Below are positions 17,310 to 26,681 of a stretch of DNA of 64,000 bases, in pieces. Position numbers and translations under genes: made by a program. The DNA comes from Candidatus Schekmanbacteria bacterium RIFCSPLOWO2_02_FULL_38_14. GTDB lineage: Bacteria; Schekmanbacteria; GWA2-38-11. How positions within the stretch are numbered: position 1 is the first letter of the stretch; each line of letters opens with the position of its first letter. The notes beneath the pieces were generated by a model. That model was not told the origin of the DNA. It worked only from the letters and a program-made list of their open reading frames with translations, and did no database searches. The stretch lies in assembly GCA_001790855.1 (NCBI GenBank), contig MGDH01000016.1, positions 7,182 to 71,181 of the forward strand. The letters are read 5' to 3'.

Positions 17310-18500
17310 CTATCTATTATTTTCAATTGCTTTTTGATAAATGCCTATTAATATTTCAAAATTTTTCTCAAATGTATATTTCGCCTCAAACTCTGCACGA
17401 GCATTCTTACCCATCTCTATAGATGCATTAGTATTGTCTAACATCCATTTTATCTTTAAAGCAAGGTCATCAGGATTACCTGGTTCAAAAAAAAGTCCAG
17501 TTTTTCCATCCTCTACAATTTCCTCCATTACACCAAGTCGTGAGGCAATAATAGGCTTACCACATGCAAAAGCTTCAATAACTGGTTTGCCAAAAGTCTC
17601 ATAACATTCTGAAGTAAAAAATAAAAACATAGAATTCTTTATATTTTCTATAACTTCTTCCCAAGGAAGATAACCACATATTTTAACATTTTCCAATTTA
17701 TGTTTAATAATAAATTCTTCTATATCCTTTTTCAAAGAACCATCTCCTATTATTTTCAATACAATACCTTTTGAATCTATTTTCTTCCATGATTTCAATA
17801 GTGTCATTACTCCTTTTTCAGAAGTAAGTCTTCCAACAAAAAGTACAAATTTTTTAAAATTAAAATGAGGTTCTAAATTATTTTTGATAAAATTTGGTTT
17901 TACAAATATTTTCTCCGCTGGCAGGCTAGCCTTTATAAATTTTGATTTAGAAAACTCTGTTAAAATAATGAATGCATCTATTTTGGTATTCCATGTTCCT
18001 ATAATTCTATGAAGATATTCCATAAAAGCCATCACTAGTGAAGAAGTTCTAGAATTTCTATAACAACCATTTAGAAAGGCATTATAAGGTATTCTCCCTA
18101 TACAATCCTCACATGTCTTACCATTTCTGAAAAGAAGACCATTCACACAAAATATTCTATAGTTGTGTAAAGTTTGAACTACAGGAATTCCAGCATCTTT
18201 ACAGGCATAATAGGCCGATGGTGAGATTGTGTAAAAAATGTTATGAAAATGACATAAATCTGGTTTTTCTTTTTTTATTATAGACTTAAGTTCTTTATAA
18301 CTCTTTAAAGACCATACAATATTGATTGGTAATTGTAATTTATTTTTAAACCTATAAGATAAAATTTCGTCATTATATTTTGTATATGTTATTACTTCTA
18401 TCCCTTTTTTTTTCAAAAGTTCTAATTCATCTTTAAAGACAATATCTTCACCGCTTGGAGCTGTGGAAATATAGAAATTATGCACAAACAGTATTTTCAT
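17310..18500 (-). CDS. GT4-family glycosyltransferase
   Basis: A 396-aa GT-B glycosyltransferase. The N-terminal domain starts MKILFVHNFYISTAPSGED. The C-terminal donor-binding domain has GRLTSEKGVMTLLKSW, KIIGDGSLKKDIEEF and EAFACGKPIIASRLGVMEEI, the usual E-x7-E-like retaining GT4 signature. A Cys cluster (CVNGLLFRNGKTCEDC) near residue 120 is seen in a GT4 subgroup of O-antigen clusters. It overlaps the wzy-like gene start-to-end by 23 bases. Confidence 0.88.
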   Translation of the reverse strand: MKILFVHNFYISTAPSGEDIVFKDELELLKKKGIEVITYTKYNDEILSYRFKNKLQLPINIVWSLKSYKELKSIIKKEKPDLCHFHNIFYTISPSAYYACKDAGIPVVQTLHNYRIFCVNGLLFRNGKTCEDCIGRIPYNAFLNGCYRNSRTSSLVMAFMEYLHRIIGTWNTKIDAFIILTEFSKSKFIKASLPAEKIFVKPNFIKNNLEPHFNFKKFVLFVGRLTSEKGVMTLLKSWKKIDSKGIVLKIIGDGSLKKDIEEFIIKHKLENVKICGYLPWEEVIENIKNSMFLFFTSECYETFGKPVIEAFACGKPIIASRLGVMEEIVEDGKTGLFFEPGNPDDLALKIKWMLDNTNASIEMGKNARAEFEAKYTFEKNFEILIGIYQKAIENNR

Positions 18501-19851
18501 TTGTTGACCTTTTCACAAATGTTTTGGAATACAAATTTTTTCTATATTTTGCAAAATATGTAAAATAAGTATACAGAACACCCAAATAATACCAGAATAC
18601 CACACTAGTTGCTCGACTGTCGAGCGTAGGATTAAACAATGAATCAAAAATTATAAGCATCAAAATAAGTATCACAATATTGAGAGAAACATTTTTTTTG
18701 CCATTGCTTTTTTCTATGCTCTTGTTCAAAAAATGAATCTTGAATATTCCATAAACAATTGTAAGATATGCTATCATAAGAAGCATACCACCTTGTAATA
18801 AAAACGAAATAATTTGACTTTCACTGCCAGGGTTTAAACCGCCGAGGGAGGCAGCACTGGTATAAGCTCCCAAACCATCACCTTGAAAAAGGTGTTCTGG
18901 AATCATTTCACCCCAGAACATAACCCTTGCCCCTAACGACGCTGAAAAAAGCATTCTGCGCAAATAGCTGCTTTTTACCCCACCCATCATAAACTCATCT
19001 AGTTCATTTAATAAAACAGGATTAAAATATATAAGAAAAAATATGCACAAAATGACACCCGTCAACACCATCAAACGTTTTTTGTTTATAATATACTTTA
19101 TTACAATAATTGCTATCATTAATCCCACCAATGACCCTCTCGAACCTACCAGTATAAGTGCTCCTATCAAACAAACATATATTATCCATTTAATAGGCAC
19201 TTTGAGAAATGTACCGTTGTAGTAATATACGAAAAATATCCCAATAATAAAATATATCGCCGCTTCCCTGAGACCAGAAAAAATCGATATATATCTGTAA
19301 ACACCCATATCAGCAAAATAGTTACCTCCTATAGTTGCATAACCACTACTTAGCCATGCCTTCTCAAAAGAGAAATAATTGTTCACCCGCTGAAGAAAAA
19401 TATAAACAGTCCCAATAATAACAACTAAAAATATAAAATTGGAAAATTTATCTTTAAAAAAATCATAGTCATAATTGTTTTTCAGGACTGTTTCTTTACC
19501 AAAAAAGTAGAAAAAAATATAAATTACAAATATCTTAATATAAGCTATTGAAACCAATACATTTGACAGAAAAATTACGCCTGAAACAAATAATGAAAAT
19601 AAAAAAAAGAATATTTTCTTATTTATAAAAAACAGGTGTTTACTTTTACATATTATATAAAACAGCAAGAAAAAATCTGGAATTAGAAGCAAAGTATTAT
19701 ATAGAATACCCGGATCGCCACCAATAAACAAAAACCTTTTAAAGAAATTTGACAATATTATTAATGCCGCAAGGAAAATCAAATAGCTTCTAAAAAGAAT
19801 GCCAAATAAAGATGCAATAGACATATACAAACTAAAAATCAAAAAAAACAT
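18478..19851 (-). CDS. Wzy/WaaL-like O-antigen polymerase or ligase
   Basis: A polytopic membrane protein of about 457 aa with around 11-12 predicted helices. The central signature ILVGSRGSLVGLMIAIIVI and the preceding periplasmic loop with FSGLREAAIYFIIG are typical of the O-antigen ligase domain shared by Wzy polymerases and WaaL. In a locus with a Wzx-like flippase, the polymerase role is favoured. I place the start at the ATG at 19851, not the ATG at 19866, because the intervening bases look like the terminal repeat of an IS3-type remnant. The original promoter-proximal region may have been replaced by that insertion. Confidence 0.75.
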   Translation of the reverse strand: MFFLIFSLYMSIASLFGILFRSYLIFLAALIILSNFFKRFLFIGGDPGILYNTLLLIPDFFLLFYIICKSKHLFFINKKIFFFLFSLFVSGVIFLSNVLVSIAYIKIFVIYIFFYFFGKETVLKNNYDYDFFKDKFSNFIFLVVIIGTVYIFLQRVNNYFSFEKAWLSSGYATIGGNYFADMGVYRYISIFSGLREAAIYFIIGIFFVYYYNGTFLKVPIKWIIYVCLIGALILVGSRGSLVGLMIAIIVIKYIINKKRLMVLTGVILCIFFLIYFNPVLLNELDEFMMGGVKSSYLRRMLFSASLGARVMFWGEMIPEHLFQGDGLGAYTSAASLGGLNPGSESQIISFLLQGGMLLMIAYLTIVYGIFKIHFLNKSIEKSNGKKNVSLNIVILILMLIIFDSLFNPTLDSRATSVVFWYYLGVLYTYFTYFAKYRKNLYSKTFVKRSTNENTVCA

Positions 19852-20126
19852 TGGAGTGCCCCCCATCGGTTAGACACAAAGAACCTCTGAGGATAGTAGG
19901 GTTTGACGAGTTCTATTTTTTATCTTTGCCACCAAGGATTCGTATTCATTTGGTGGTTGGTGGACAATCTCCCAAGGCTGAATACAGCATCTTCTCATTG
20001 TACACTTCTTCGATAAAATAGGGAATGCGTTCCTTCACATCCTCAAAGGTTCTGTAGCCCCAAAAGGTATACTCCTCGTCCTTAAGGGTTTTGATAAAGC
20101 TTTCCGCAGTCCAGCTGCTTTGAGAT
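19852..20126 (-). mobile_element. IS3-family transposase remnant (C-terminal end of OrfB) with element end
   Basis: Reading leftwards from about 20126, the minus strand encodes SWTAESFIKTLKDEEYTFW, then GYRTFEDVKERIPYFIEEVY and NEKMLYSALGDCPP. This is the hallmark C-terminus of IS3-group integrase-type transposases (consensus A-E-S-F-F-K-T-L-K ... I-E-x-x-Y-N-x-x-R-x-H-S-A-L-G-Y-x-P-P). The frame shifts by one base near 19955 (tail PPNEYESLVAKIKNR in the second frame) and stops at 19870-19872. The bases after the stop, TGGGGGGCACTCCA on the minus strand, look like the terminal repeat. Everything upstream of the C-terminal 75 residues, including the DDE triad Asp positions, is lost. It is a dead fragment. 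Confidence 0.75.
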
Positions 20127-20151
20127 CATCTACGTATTAACGAATGGCAAT

Positions 20152-21207
20152 TTACATACGAGCGCCGACAACTATAAACTCTTCCATTTGTTTATCCCCC
20201 AATCCCCAATTATCACCATTATAAACATATGAACGCCGACCTTCCACCATATCGATGATTAAATTTTTAACATAATCCTTCTGTGTATAAACAATATTGG
20301 CTTTATCCAAATAGCTTTTTGATGGGATAAACTTACACCCCACTCCAGCCAAAATCTCCACTAAATGGTATGGTAGTTTTAACTTATTAAGAACTTTTTT
20401 CAAAAACACATATGAAGGCTTTTTCCATTTTGAATCATGATCAATATGATACAAACTTAAAGGCTTCTTAAAAACATACTGCTTTGCGCCTGATAAATGT
20501 GCCATGTATAGGAGCAGATCATCTGCTCCAGGGCTTATCCCTTCAGGAAAACCATGGATTAAATGCCACCTCTCCCTAGAAAACAGCATAAAATCACCTG
20601 GAGCCTTGTCATGAAGAATGGGAATTTTTCTCTTTAACAAAAATTCAAATGGACCTGGAGTATACATATCAATAATGTTTTGTTCACAGTATTTTAACTG
20701 CTCATCAATCGTTGTGATATCTAAAACCCTTCTATTCACATCACATCGATCTATACGATACATTTTATCTTTTTCGAGTTTTTTGTTCGCAAAAAAATCA
20801 ACTAGTTCTTCTGACAATAAAATGTCTATTACCGTAGACAGTATAAACTCACCTCTTGCCCTTCTGATTCCAACATTCCATGGAGTCAAATCGCGAATAC
20901 TATAATCTTCAGACCAGTCATAGTTCCCAACTGTAGATGAAGGAACAACAACTGTGCGAACCCTACAATAACCTAATTTAGAAGGCCATGAATATATATC
21001 CTTTATTAAGGGCCTACCATTAGGAGGAATCCATTCTACAAGTATCAATTCAGATGATATTTTCTTTCTCTCCATTTGAGAAATAATGCCATCTATGCAC
21101 ACCTGCATCCTACGATACATATTAGCACTATGATTGTCGTTTCTAGATACAATTACGATACTTAAATAAGGATTGTCCTGTAATTGATTCTTTTCCGCTC
21201 CATGCAT
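20152..21207 (-). CDS. GT2-like glycosyltransferase
   Basis: A 351-aa protein whose N-terminus YLSIVIVSRNDNHSANMYRR matches GT-A family 2 transferases. Residues about 115-150 (IRDLTPWNVGIRRARGEFIL) correspond to the acceptor/donor core, and EGISPGADDLLLYMAHLSG near 235 supplies acidic residues of the second half. It lies four bases from the hddC-like gene. Directly downstream is an IS remnant, but the end VVGARM seems natural. The donor cannot be named; a GDP-heptose made by the next two genes would be a reasonable guess. Confidence 0.7.
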   Translation of the reverse strand: MHGAEKNQLQDNPYLSIVIVSRNDNHSANMYRRMQVCIDGIISQMERKKISSELILVEWIPPNGRPLIKDIYSWPSKLGYCRVRTVVVPSSTVGNYDWSEDYSIRDLTPWNVGIRRARGEFILSTVIDILLSEELVDFFANKKLEKDKMYRIDRCDVNRRVLDITTIDEQLKYCEQNIIDMYTPGPFEFLLKRKIPILHDKAPGDFMLFSRERWHLIHGFPEGISPGADDLLLYMAHLSGAKQYVFKKPLSLYHIDHDSKWKKPSYVFLKKVLNKLKLPYHLVEILAGVGCKFIPSKSYLDKANIVYTQKDYVKNLIIDMVEGRRSYVYNGDNWGLGDKQMEEFIVVGARM

Positions 21208-21211
21208 AAAT

Positions 21212-21925
21212 TCACTTCTTACATATAGAATGTGTTTCTAAAAAATCTTTTGCTTGTTTATACCTTTTTGGGGTGCCTATATCAATCAATCTCTCTCTGG
21301 TATAAAAACCATAGATACACTGCCCTACAAGTTTAGGGAAAATATCATTTTCAAGCGAACACTTTATACCTGAAGGTATTGCAGATAGAATACTCCTGTC
21401 AAAGAGATAAATGCCAGCACTAACCAGCTTCCCGCTGCCGTCCATTTTTTCATTAAATTTGACAATTCTACCCAAATCATCAAGAACTATAGATCCAAAA
21501 TCTCTCGCGTTTTGAATTTCGGTAACCACTATGGATAAATGGGACTTCTTTTTTATATGAAAATCAACAAAATTTGCCAGATCAACATGACAAAAGGAGT
21601 CTCCATTTATAATCAAAAATGGACTAGATCTTATAAATTTATCAGCATTTTTTATTGCACCCGCAGTACCAAGAGGTGTCTTTTCTTCTGAAAAAACCAA
21701 TTCAAATGAATGCTCTTTATCATTGTAATAATCTTTTACATAATCTGTCATATAGCCGGTGCAAAGGATGAAACGCTTAAAACCATAGGAGGATATATAT
21801 TCAACTAATATATCAAGTAAAGGTCTGCCATTAATCTCAGCCATCGGTTTAGGTCTATCGTTTACAACTTTTTTTAAACGTGTACCCTCACCACCAATTA
21901 AAATCAAAGCGTCAATGTCTTTCAT
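21212..21925 (-). CDS. hddC: Heptose-1-phosphate guanylyltransferase-like nucleotidyltransferase (HddC-like)
   Basis: A 237-aa sugar-phosphate nucleotidyltransferase. The signature LIGGEGTRLKKVVNDRPKPM near residue 10 is the GxGTRL...KP(M) nucleotide-binding loop, and INGDSFCHVDL carries the metal-binding Asp. It resembles HddC/mannose-1-phosphate guanylyltransferase-like enzymes which make GDP-D-glycero-alpha-D-manno-heptose. The neighbouring HddA-like kinase gene, seven bases upstream, strongly supports the heptose reading. Transferase specificity for GTP is inferred from context. Confidence 0.8.
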   Translation of the reverse strand: MKDIDALILIGGEGTRLKKVVNDRPKPMAEINGRPLLDILVEYISSYGFKRFILCTGYMTDYVKDYYNDKEHSFELVFSEEKTPLGTAGAIKNADKFIRSSPFLIINGDSFCHVDLANFVDFHIKKKSHLSIVVTEIQNARDFGSIVLDDLGRIVKFNEKMDGSGKLVSAGIYLFDRSILSAIPSGIKCSLENDIFPKLVGQCIYGFYTRERLIDIGTPKRYKQAKDFLETHSICKK

Positions 21926-21932
21926 GTGTAAA

Positions 21933-22931
21933 TTAATAGAAATCTTGTGTGGAATATAAAACCACTTGGCTCCCTAACTTTTCAAAACCTAAAGGAACAT
22001 ATATAAGATTTTTTAATTTTTCCTTTATATGGTTGTGATATTCAGGCTTGGCAAATAAAAGTATAAAACCACCGCCTCCAGCACCAAGCAGTTTACCACC
22101 TAAGGCACCTGCTTTTATTGAAACCTCATAAATTTCATCTATCCTGCCGTTAGTTATTAAACTGGTAAGATTTTTCTTTATAATCCATGATTCATGAAGT
22201 AGTTTGCCAAAATCAGTGAGATCATTTGAATCACGGTCAAGAATACTAATGGCTTCACCCACCATTTGCTTCATTGCACTTAATTCAGATATTTTGTTGT
22301 TGAGTTGTTTTATCTGTTCGACAGCAATGTTAGATGCATTCCTTGAAAATCCAGTAAAGAATAATAGGAGATGAGATTGAAGTATATCTATTTTTTCCTG
22401 TTGAATAGTAATGGGATAAACATAAAATTCCTCTTCTCCGCCAAATTCAATTTTGTTAAAGCCCCCGAACGTCGTAGCCACCTGATCCTGTGAACCCACA
22501 TTTTCTTTGATTAATTTTTGCTCCACATGAATCGCATCTGAAGCCAACTGTCTTTTGGTTATAATTTTTCCTTTTAGAGCGTAGAGCGCGTTTAGCAATC
22601 CCACAGTAAAAGATGAGCTGGAACCTATTCCTGAACGTGCAGGGACATCGCTTGTATGTACTATTTCCACGCCTCTATCAATCCCCATAAATCTCAAACA
22701 CTCACGAACCGCAGGATGTTTTATTTCGTCAATACTTTGAGTCTCCTCACGTATTCTATACCTGATTAAATTTTTATAATCGAAAAAAGGTGGAAGATAT
22801 CTACAACTAATGTAGCAGTATTTATTAAATGTCGTGCTAAGAACAACACCTCCATGTCCTTTATACCAACCTGGATAATCCGTCCCACCACCAAAAAATG
22901 AAATACGAAACGGCGTTCTTGTAATAATCAT
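21933..22931 (-). CDS. hddA: D-glycero-alpha-D-manno-heptose-7-phosphate kinase-like GHMP kinase (HddA-like)
   Basis: A 332-aa GHMP-family kinase. Motif 1 is MIITRTPFRISFFGGGTDYP, motif 2 the ATP loop PARSGIGSSSSFTVGLLNAL, motif 3 GKLLGAGGGGFILLF. It matches the HddA type that phosphorylates heptose-7-phosphate at O-1 for GDP-heptose synthesis. HddC follows directly. A sedoheptulose-7-phosphate isomerase (GmhA) and a GmhB phosphatase are not in the window and would have to come from elsewhere. Confidence 0.85.
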   Translation of the reverse strand: MIITRTPFRISFFGGGTDYPGWYKGHGGVVLSTTFNKYCYISCRYLPPFFDYKNLIRYRIREETQSIDEIKHPAVRECLRFMGIDRGVEIVHTSDVPARSGIGSSSSFTVGLLNALYALKGKIITKRQLASDAIHVEQKLIKENVGSQDQVATTFGGFNKIEFGGEEEFYVYPITIQQEKIDILQSHLLLFFTGFSRNASNIAVEQIKQLNNKISELSAMKQMVGEAISILDRDSNDLTDFGKLLHESWIIKKNLTSLITNGRIDEIYEVSIKAGALGGKLLGAGGGGFILLFAKPEYHNHIKEKLKNLIYVPLGFEKLGSQVVLYSTQDFY

Positions 22932-22949
22932 ATAAGAAACCTCTTGTAA

Positions 22950-23876
22950 TCAATAATTAGTTGCATCAGCTTGCCTTAAATGCCACTTCGAAAAATTATA
23001 AATATAATTGAATTCAGGTTTTAAAACCTTAACACAAAAATAAGATTCATATTCACCTTCTCTAAAACCGATTTCTTCGACCACTTTACGAACCATCGTT
23101 CCCGGAACGGCCCATGTTGTAATTTTATTTGCTCCCAGTTCTTTCAGATGCCAACATGCCCCAATAAAAAGCCTCTTTAATTTCCTGCTATCTTTCAACG
23201 AGCATTCAAAATCAACAATATCTCCGTAAGACGTCTTTGTAACAGGGTCTACGAACTTTTTTATAATTGCAAACTCACCAGTATCAATCGTGACAATTGA
23301 ATATGAATACATTGGATTTAGAGCATAACGCCAAAAACGATATTTTTGCGAATCTTGAAAAATTATTATGCTATCCTGCTGCTTTTTGATCTCCGGGAAA
23401 ACAGTCTTCTTTGTCACAGATTCGCATTTTGTTCCATTATTTACAATATCAGCCAAATAATCAAGAATTAATATTCGCAATGCACCGATTGTTTTAAAAC
23501 CAAATGAGCGTTCACAGGGCAATTTTGCCCTCTTATTGGCAAAAATACACAATACGTCCAAATCATTGAAGTTGCCGATTGCTGCTTGCCCTAATCTAGT
23601 AAAATGGCCTTTTTCTCTCCAACGTGGTGCAATATTTAAGTGGTTTGCCTGCCCGCATATTAAATTATGCGTCAGTTTCCTTTTTTGTATCCCAAATATA
23701 CCCACCAGCTCATTACCGCAAAAACCACACATCAAAACTACAGGAATCACTGTTTCAAAACATTGCCAAGTCCAAAATTCCTTTGGCCTTTTAATTTTAT
23801 ACATTGTACTGAGCAATGAATATATTACTGGAATATCTTCAGGTGTCGCTCGTCTGTAAATTATATTATCACTCAT
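22950..23876 (-). CDS. GNAT-like acyltransferase
   Basis: A 308-aa protein beginning IIYRRATPEDIPVIYSLLST, the usual beta1-alpha1 of GNAT acyltransferases. The Pantetheine-binding region is around NLNIAPRWREKGHFTRLG (residues 75-95). A second, degenerate GNAT half seems to follow (WAVPGTMVRKVVEEIGFREG). It could N- or O-acylate a sugar precursor of the glycan. The start codon overlaps the stop of the RmlC-like gene by a few bases, so the two are translated together. No substrate can be named. Confidence 0.65.
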   Translation of the reverse strand: MSDNIIYRRATPEDIPVIYSLLSTMYKIKRPKEFWTWQCFETVIPVVLMCGFCGNELVGIFGIQKRKLTHNLICGQANHLNIAPRWREKGHFTRLGQAAIGNFNDLDVLCIFANKRAKLPCERSFGFKTIGALRILILDYLADIVNNGTKCESVTKKTVFPEIKKQQDSIIIFQDSQKYRFWRYALNPMYSYSIVTIDTGEFAIIKKFVDPVTKTSYGDIVDFECSLKDSRKLKRLFIGACWHLKELGANKITTWAVPGTMVRKVVEEIGFREGEYESYFCVKVLKPEFNYIYNFSKWHLRQADATNY

Positions 23877-24391
23877 TTAACGAAATCACCACGCTCATCT
23901 CGCATAGACAATATAGGATTTTTGATAGGCCACCAAATGTTAAATCTTGGATCATTCCATTTGATTGTAAATTGTCTTGATGGATCATAATAATGAGACT
24001 GTTTATAATGAAAAATGGACTTTTCACTCAAACAGAGATGACCATTGCCATGTTTGGGTGGCACAAGTACCTGATGTTTATTAACATCAGACAATACAAA
24101 AGACTGCCATTTACCATAATTATTTGAAAATTCATCATAGTTGATGACCATTAAATAAAATTTGCCATGCAGACATGAAATTAGCTTCCACGTTCGGTCA
24201 TCCCCATGCACGCCCTTTAATACTCCTCTTGTAGCAATCGAGATGTCATCTTCAACAAAGTCTATATCTATCCCTTTAGATTTGTACAATTCTTTACTAT
24301 ATATCTCAAAATATTCCCCCCTATGATCTTCAAAAAAAGTAGGTTTAATTAACAAAACACCACTTAGATATGTCTCGCACACTTCAATCAT
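23873..24391 (-). CDS. RmlC-like sugar-nucleotide 3,5-epimerase
   Basis: A 172-aa cupin of the dTDP-4-dehydrorhamnose 3,5-epimerase superfamily. The catalytic His is kept in RGVLKGVHGDDRTWKL; VPPKHGNGHLCLSE and FHYKQSHYYDP supply the second half with the conserved Tyr, and KWNDPRFNIWWP is the diagnostic end. GVHGD rather than GLHYQ, and the heptose genes downstream, make a GDP-4-keto-heptose epimerase (as in Campylobacter capsular heptose modification) more likely than rhamnose synthesis; no RmlA, B or D is present. Confidence 0.78.
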   Translation of the reverse strand: MIEVCETYLSGVLLIKPTFFEDHRGEYFEIYSKELYKSKGIDIDFVEDDISIATRGVLKGVHGDDRTWKLISCLHGKFYLMVINYDEFSNNYGKWQSFVLSDVNKHQVLVPPKHGNGHLCLSEKSIFHYKQSHYYDPSRQFTIKWNDPRFNIWWPIKNPILSMRDERGDFVK

Positions 24392-25386
24392 TGATTAATC
24401 TCCTCAATAAAATAATTTTTCTTGTTCAAATACTCGTTTTGATTATTCACAAACCAATCCCACGTCTCTTTCAAACCATCTCGCAGTGGCGTTGTAGGGT
24501 TATAACCAATTAATTCTTGGGCAAGAGTAATATCCATAACCCTTTTACGATATCCAGTTGGCTTAGTAGCATCAAACTCATAATTAAAATCAATAAAACT
24601 CCTCAATGCCTCAACCAATTCCCTAATGGAATAGCCTTTTCCACTACCTAAGTTGACAAAGCTTGATTTAGTTTCATAGTGTATCGCCTGTATAATACCT
24701 TCTGCAACATCCCTGCTATAAACAAAATCCCTTATGGAACTGCCGTCTCCCCATATAATTACAGGATTTTCTTTCTTGTAGATTCGGCACATGATGGAAG
24801 GAATCACCATAGCATTATCTGGATCAAAATTGTCGCCCGGTCCGTAAACATTTGAAGGTCTCACAACTGCAAAATTGTTAAGATTATACTGTACTTTATA
24901 AGCATGGACTTGAAGTTCTGCCATTCTTTTTGCCCAACCAGCAAAATCCATCGGCATACTGTCCAATTTATAATTAGACTCTTTAAAAACATCTGTGCTT
25001 GCATATGCACCGATTGAACTTGTATAGACAACTCTGCCCACTTTATTAACTCTGCATGCCTCCAAAACATTCGTGTTCATCATAACTGTTGGCACAAAAT
25101 GACTTGCCAACTTATTTTCAGAAACAGCGGCTGACCCTTTAATACCTGCAAGATGAAAAACAAAGTTCATGCCTTTTGTTGCATCTTTGCAAAATTCAAA
25201 ACTCGTTAGATCACCCAACACATGTTGGGCTTTGTTATTTACTTTAACTTTATCAAGAGATACTATTTTTACACATGCACCACAGTCACATAATATATTC
25301 ACCACCTGCCTTCCAATCAAACCTGTTCCTCCTGTCACCAACACATTTTTACCAATAAAGCTTCCTAGTATTATATTGTCTATCAC
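24388..25386 (-). CDS. NAD-dependent epimerase/dehydratase (extended SDR, AGW variant)
   Basis: A 332-aa extended SDR. The Rossmann loop is VLVTGGTGLIGRQVV and VRPSNVYGPGDNFDPDN is the substrate-side motif. The start is GTG at 25386 with AGGAGGGAGG just upstream. At the usual YxxxK site it reads AGWAK (in FAGWAKRMAEL), so the Lys is present but the Tyr is replaced by Ala. Two other SDRs of this locus share the GW form. The stop overlaps the RmlC-like start by four bases. A reductase or epimerase step on a nucleotide-activated sugar is likely; the exact step is open. Confidence 0.8.
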   Translation of the reverse strand: MIDNIILGSFIGKNVLVTGGTGLIGRQVVNILCDCGACVKIVSLDKVKVNNKAQHVLGDLTSFEFCKDATKGMNFVFHLAGIKGSAAVSENKLASHFVPTVMMNTNVLEACRVNKVGRVVYTSSIGAYASTDVFKESNYKLDSMPMDFAGWAKRMAELQVHAYKVQYNLNNFAVVRPSNVYGPGDNFDPDNAMVIPSIMCRIYKKENPVIIWGDGSSIRDFVYSRDVAEGIIQAIHYETKSSFVNLGSGKGYSIRELVEALRSFIDFNYEFDATKPTGYRKRVMDITLAQELIGYNPTTPLRDGLKETWDWFVNNQNEYLNKKNYFIEEINQ

Positions 25387-25438
25387 CCCATTCCTCCCTC
25401 CTAAATTTGGTTAACCCACAACTGGCATACCCATTGAA

Positions 25439-26617
25439 CTACGCAATGTTTAACCTGCGAAATCTATCTATACTAAGCCCACTATCATCTGTGTTGCAAA
25501 TAATGCCAGCTGCTGTTATGCGTGACTTTGCGGCTTGTAATCGTTCACGCATTGTCAGTTCGGTGACCTTATTAGAAAGATTGTATGACTCCATTCCATG
25601 TGTTTCCATATAACAACTTGCCAGCACATATTTAGGCTTATGCTTCAGAATAAATTCAACAGTTTCATTAATATCGTCTTTAGTTTCTCCGGGAAATCCA
25701 ATAATAATATGGGTATCAAATTCTACATAACAAATCTCGTTGAGAAGTCCAAAAATTTTGTCAAGATCACTTCTGCTATACGGCCTGTTCATCAATTTCA
25801 AAATTCGATCTGATGCTGATTGAATTGGCAGATTTAGATGACGAATATTTCCTTTTGCCAAAAAATTGCTAATTTCTTCATAAAACAAAACAAAGCCCTC
25901 GGGGTTAAAATTATTTAAAGCAATCTTCAATTTAGGGTTAATTTTCAGCAAATTGTGCATCAAAGATGGAAGATTTGTTCCAATATCGCAACCATAATCA
26001 CCAAGGCTATCAGATATTAAAATGATTTCATAACAACCTGTTTTTTCAACCATGCGTCGACAAGCCTCAACTATCTCATTTTCAGGAAAACTACGATAAG
26101 GAGGAAACGCCAATTTCTCAGAACAATATGTACATTTATAGTTACATCCTTCAGATACTAATATTTTTATGAATTGATCATGGAATGTTACGTCCTTGTT
26201 CGGATTCTCCTTTCTAAATTTATCTACATCTTCACAAACATTTTCTTGAATGAATACAGAACAAACATTATCGAAATTAACCACCCCGCGCCCAAAATAT
26301 TCTTCCATTTTCTTTTTATCATCGCGCCAGTTAATAACGTATCCGCTAAATCCTTCTGCAAGTTCTTGTGGTACTATATCTGGCAAACAACCTGCTACTA
26401 TCAATTTTGCATTATATTCATTTTGATATCGTTTAACTTCGGCTAATGAATTATCTTTATGATCTCTTCTAAAACCACAAGTCCAAAGCAAAATAACTTC
26501 ACTATCTTGGGGCTTGCCTACTATTTCATGACCATTTTTAACAAGAAAAGAACGATATTGTTCCAACTCCGCCTTGCGCGTAGCACAAGCACTAAGCCAT
26601 TTAATAAATACTTTCAT
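25439..26617 (-). CDS. MiaB-like radical SAM methylthiotransferase homologue
   Basis: A 392-aa protein with the two-cluster layout of methylthiotransferases. The N-terminal UPF0004-type domain has its three cysteines at 11, 47 and 77 (SACATRKAE, LWTCGFR, IVAGCLP). The radical SAM motif CNYKCTYC has Cys 158, 162 and 165. HIIIGFPGETKDDINETV follows the family. The C-terminal TRAM domain appears absent or very short. Known members modify tRNA bases or ribosomal protein S12. Its place between sugar genes suggests a different substrate, perhaps a sulfur-containing sugar, but that is inference. Confidence 0.8.
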   Translation of the reverse strand: MKVFIKWLSACATRKAELEQYRSFLVKNGHEIVGKPQDSEVILLWTCGFRRDHKDNSLAEVKRYQNEYNAKLIVAGCLPDIVPQELAEGFSGYVINWRDDKKKMEEYFGRGVVNFDNVCSVFIQENVCEDVDKFRKENPNKDVTFHDQFIKILVSEGCNYKCTYCSEKLAFPPYRSFPENEIVEACRRMVEKTGCYEIILISDSLGDYGCDIGTNLPSLMHNLLKINPKLKIALNNFNPEGFVLFYEEISNFLAKGNIRHLNLPIQSASDRILKLMNRPYSRSDLDKIFGLLNEICYVEFDTHIIIGFPGETKDDINETVEFILKHKPKYVLASCYMETHGMESYNLSNKVTELTMRERLQAAKSRITAAGIICNTDDSGLSIDRFRRLNIA

Positions 26618-26681
26618 ATAAGATTATTAGTTACAAACCTTTGATACTATTTTTATAGTTGCACCGGCATTATAAAGAAAC

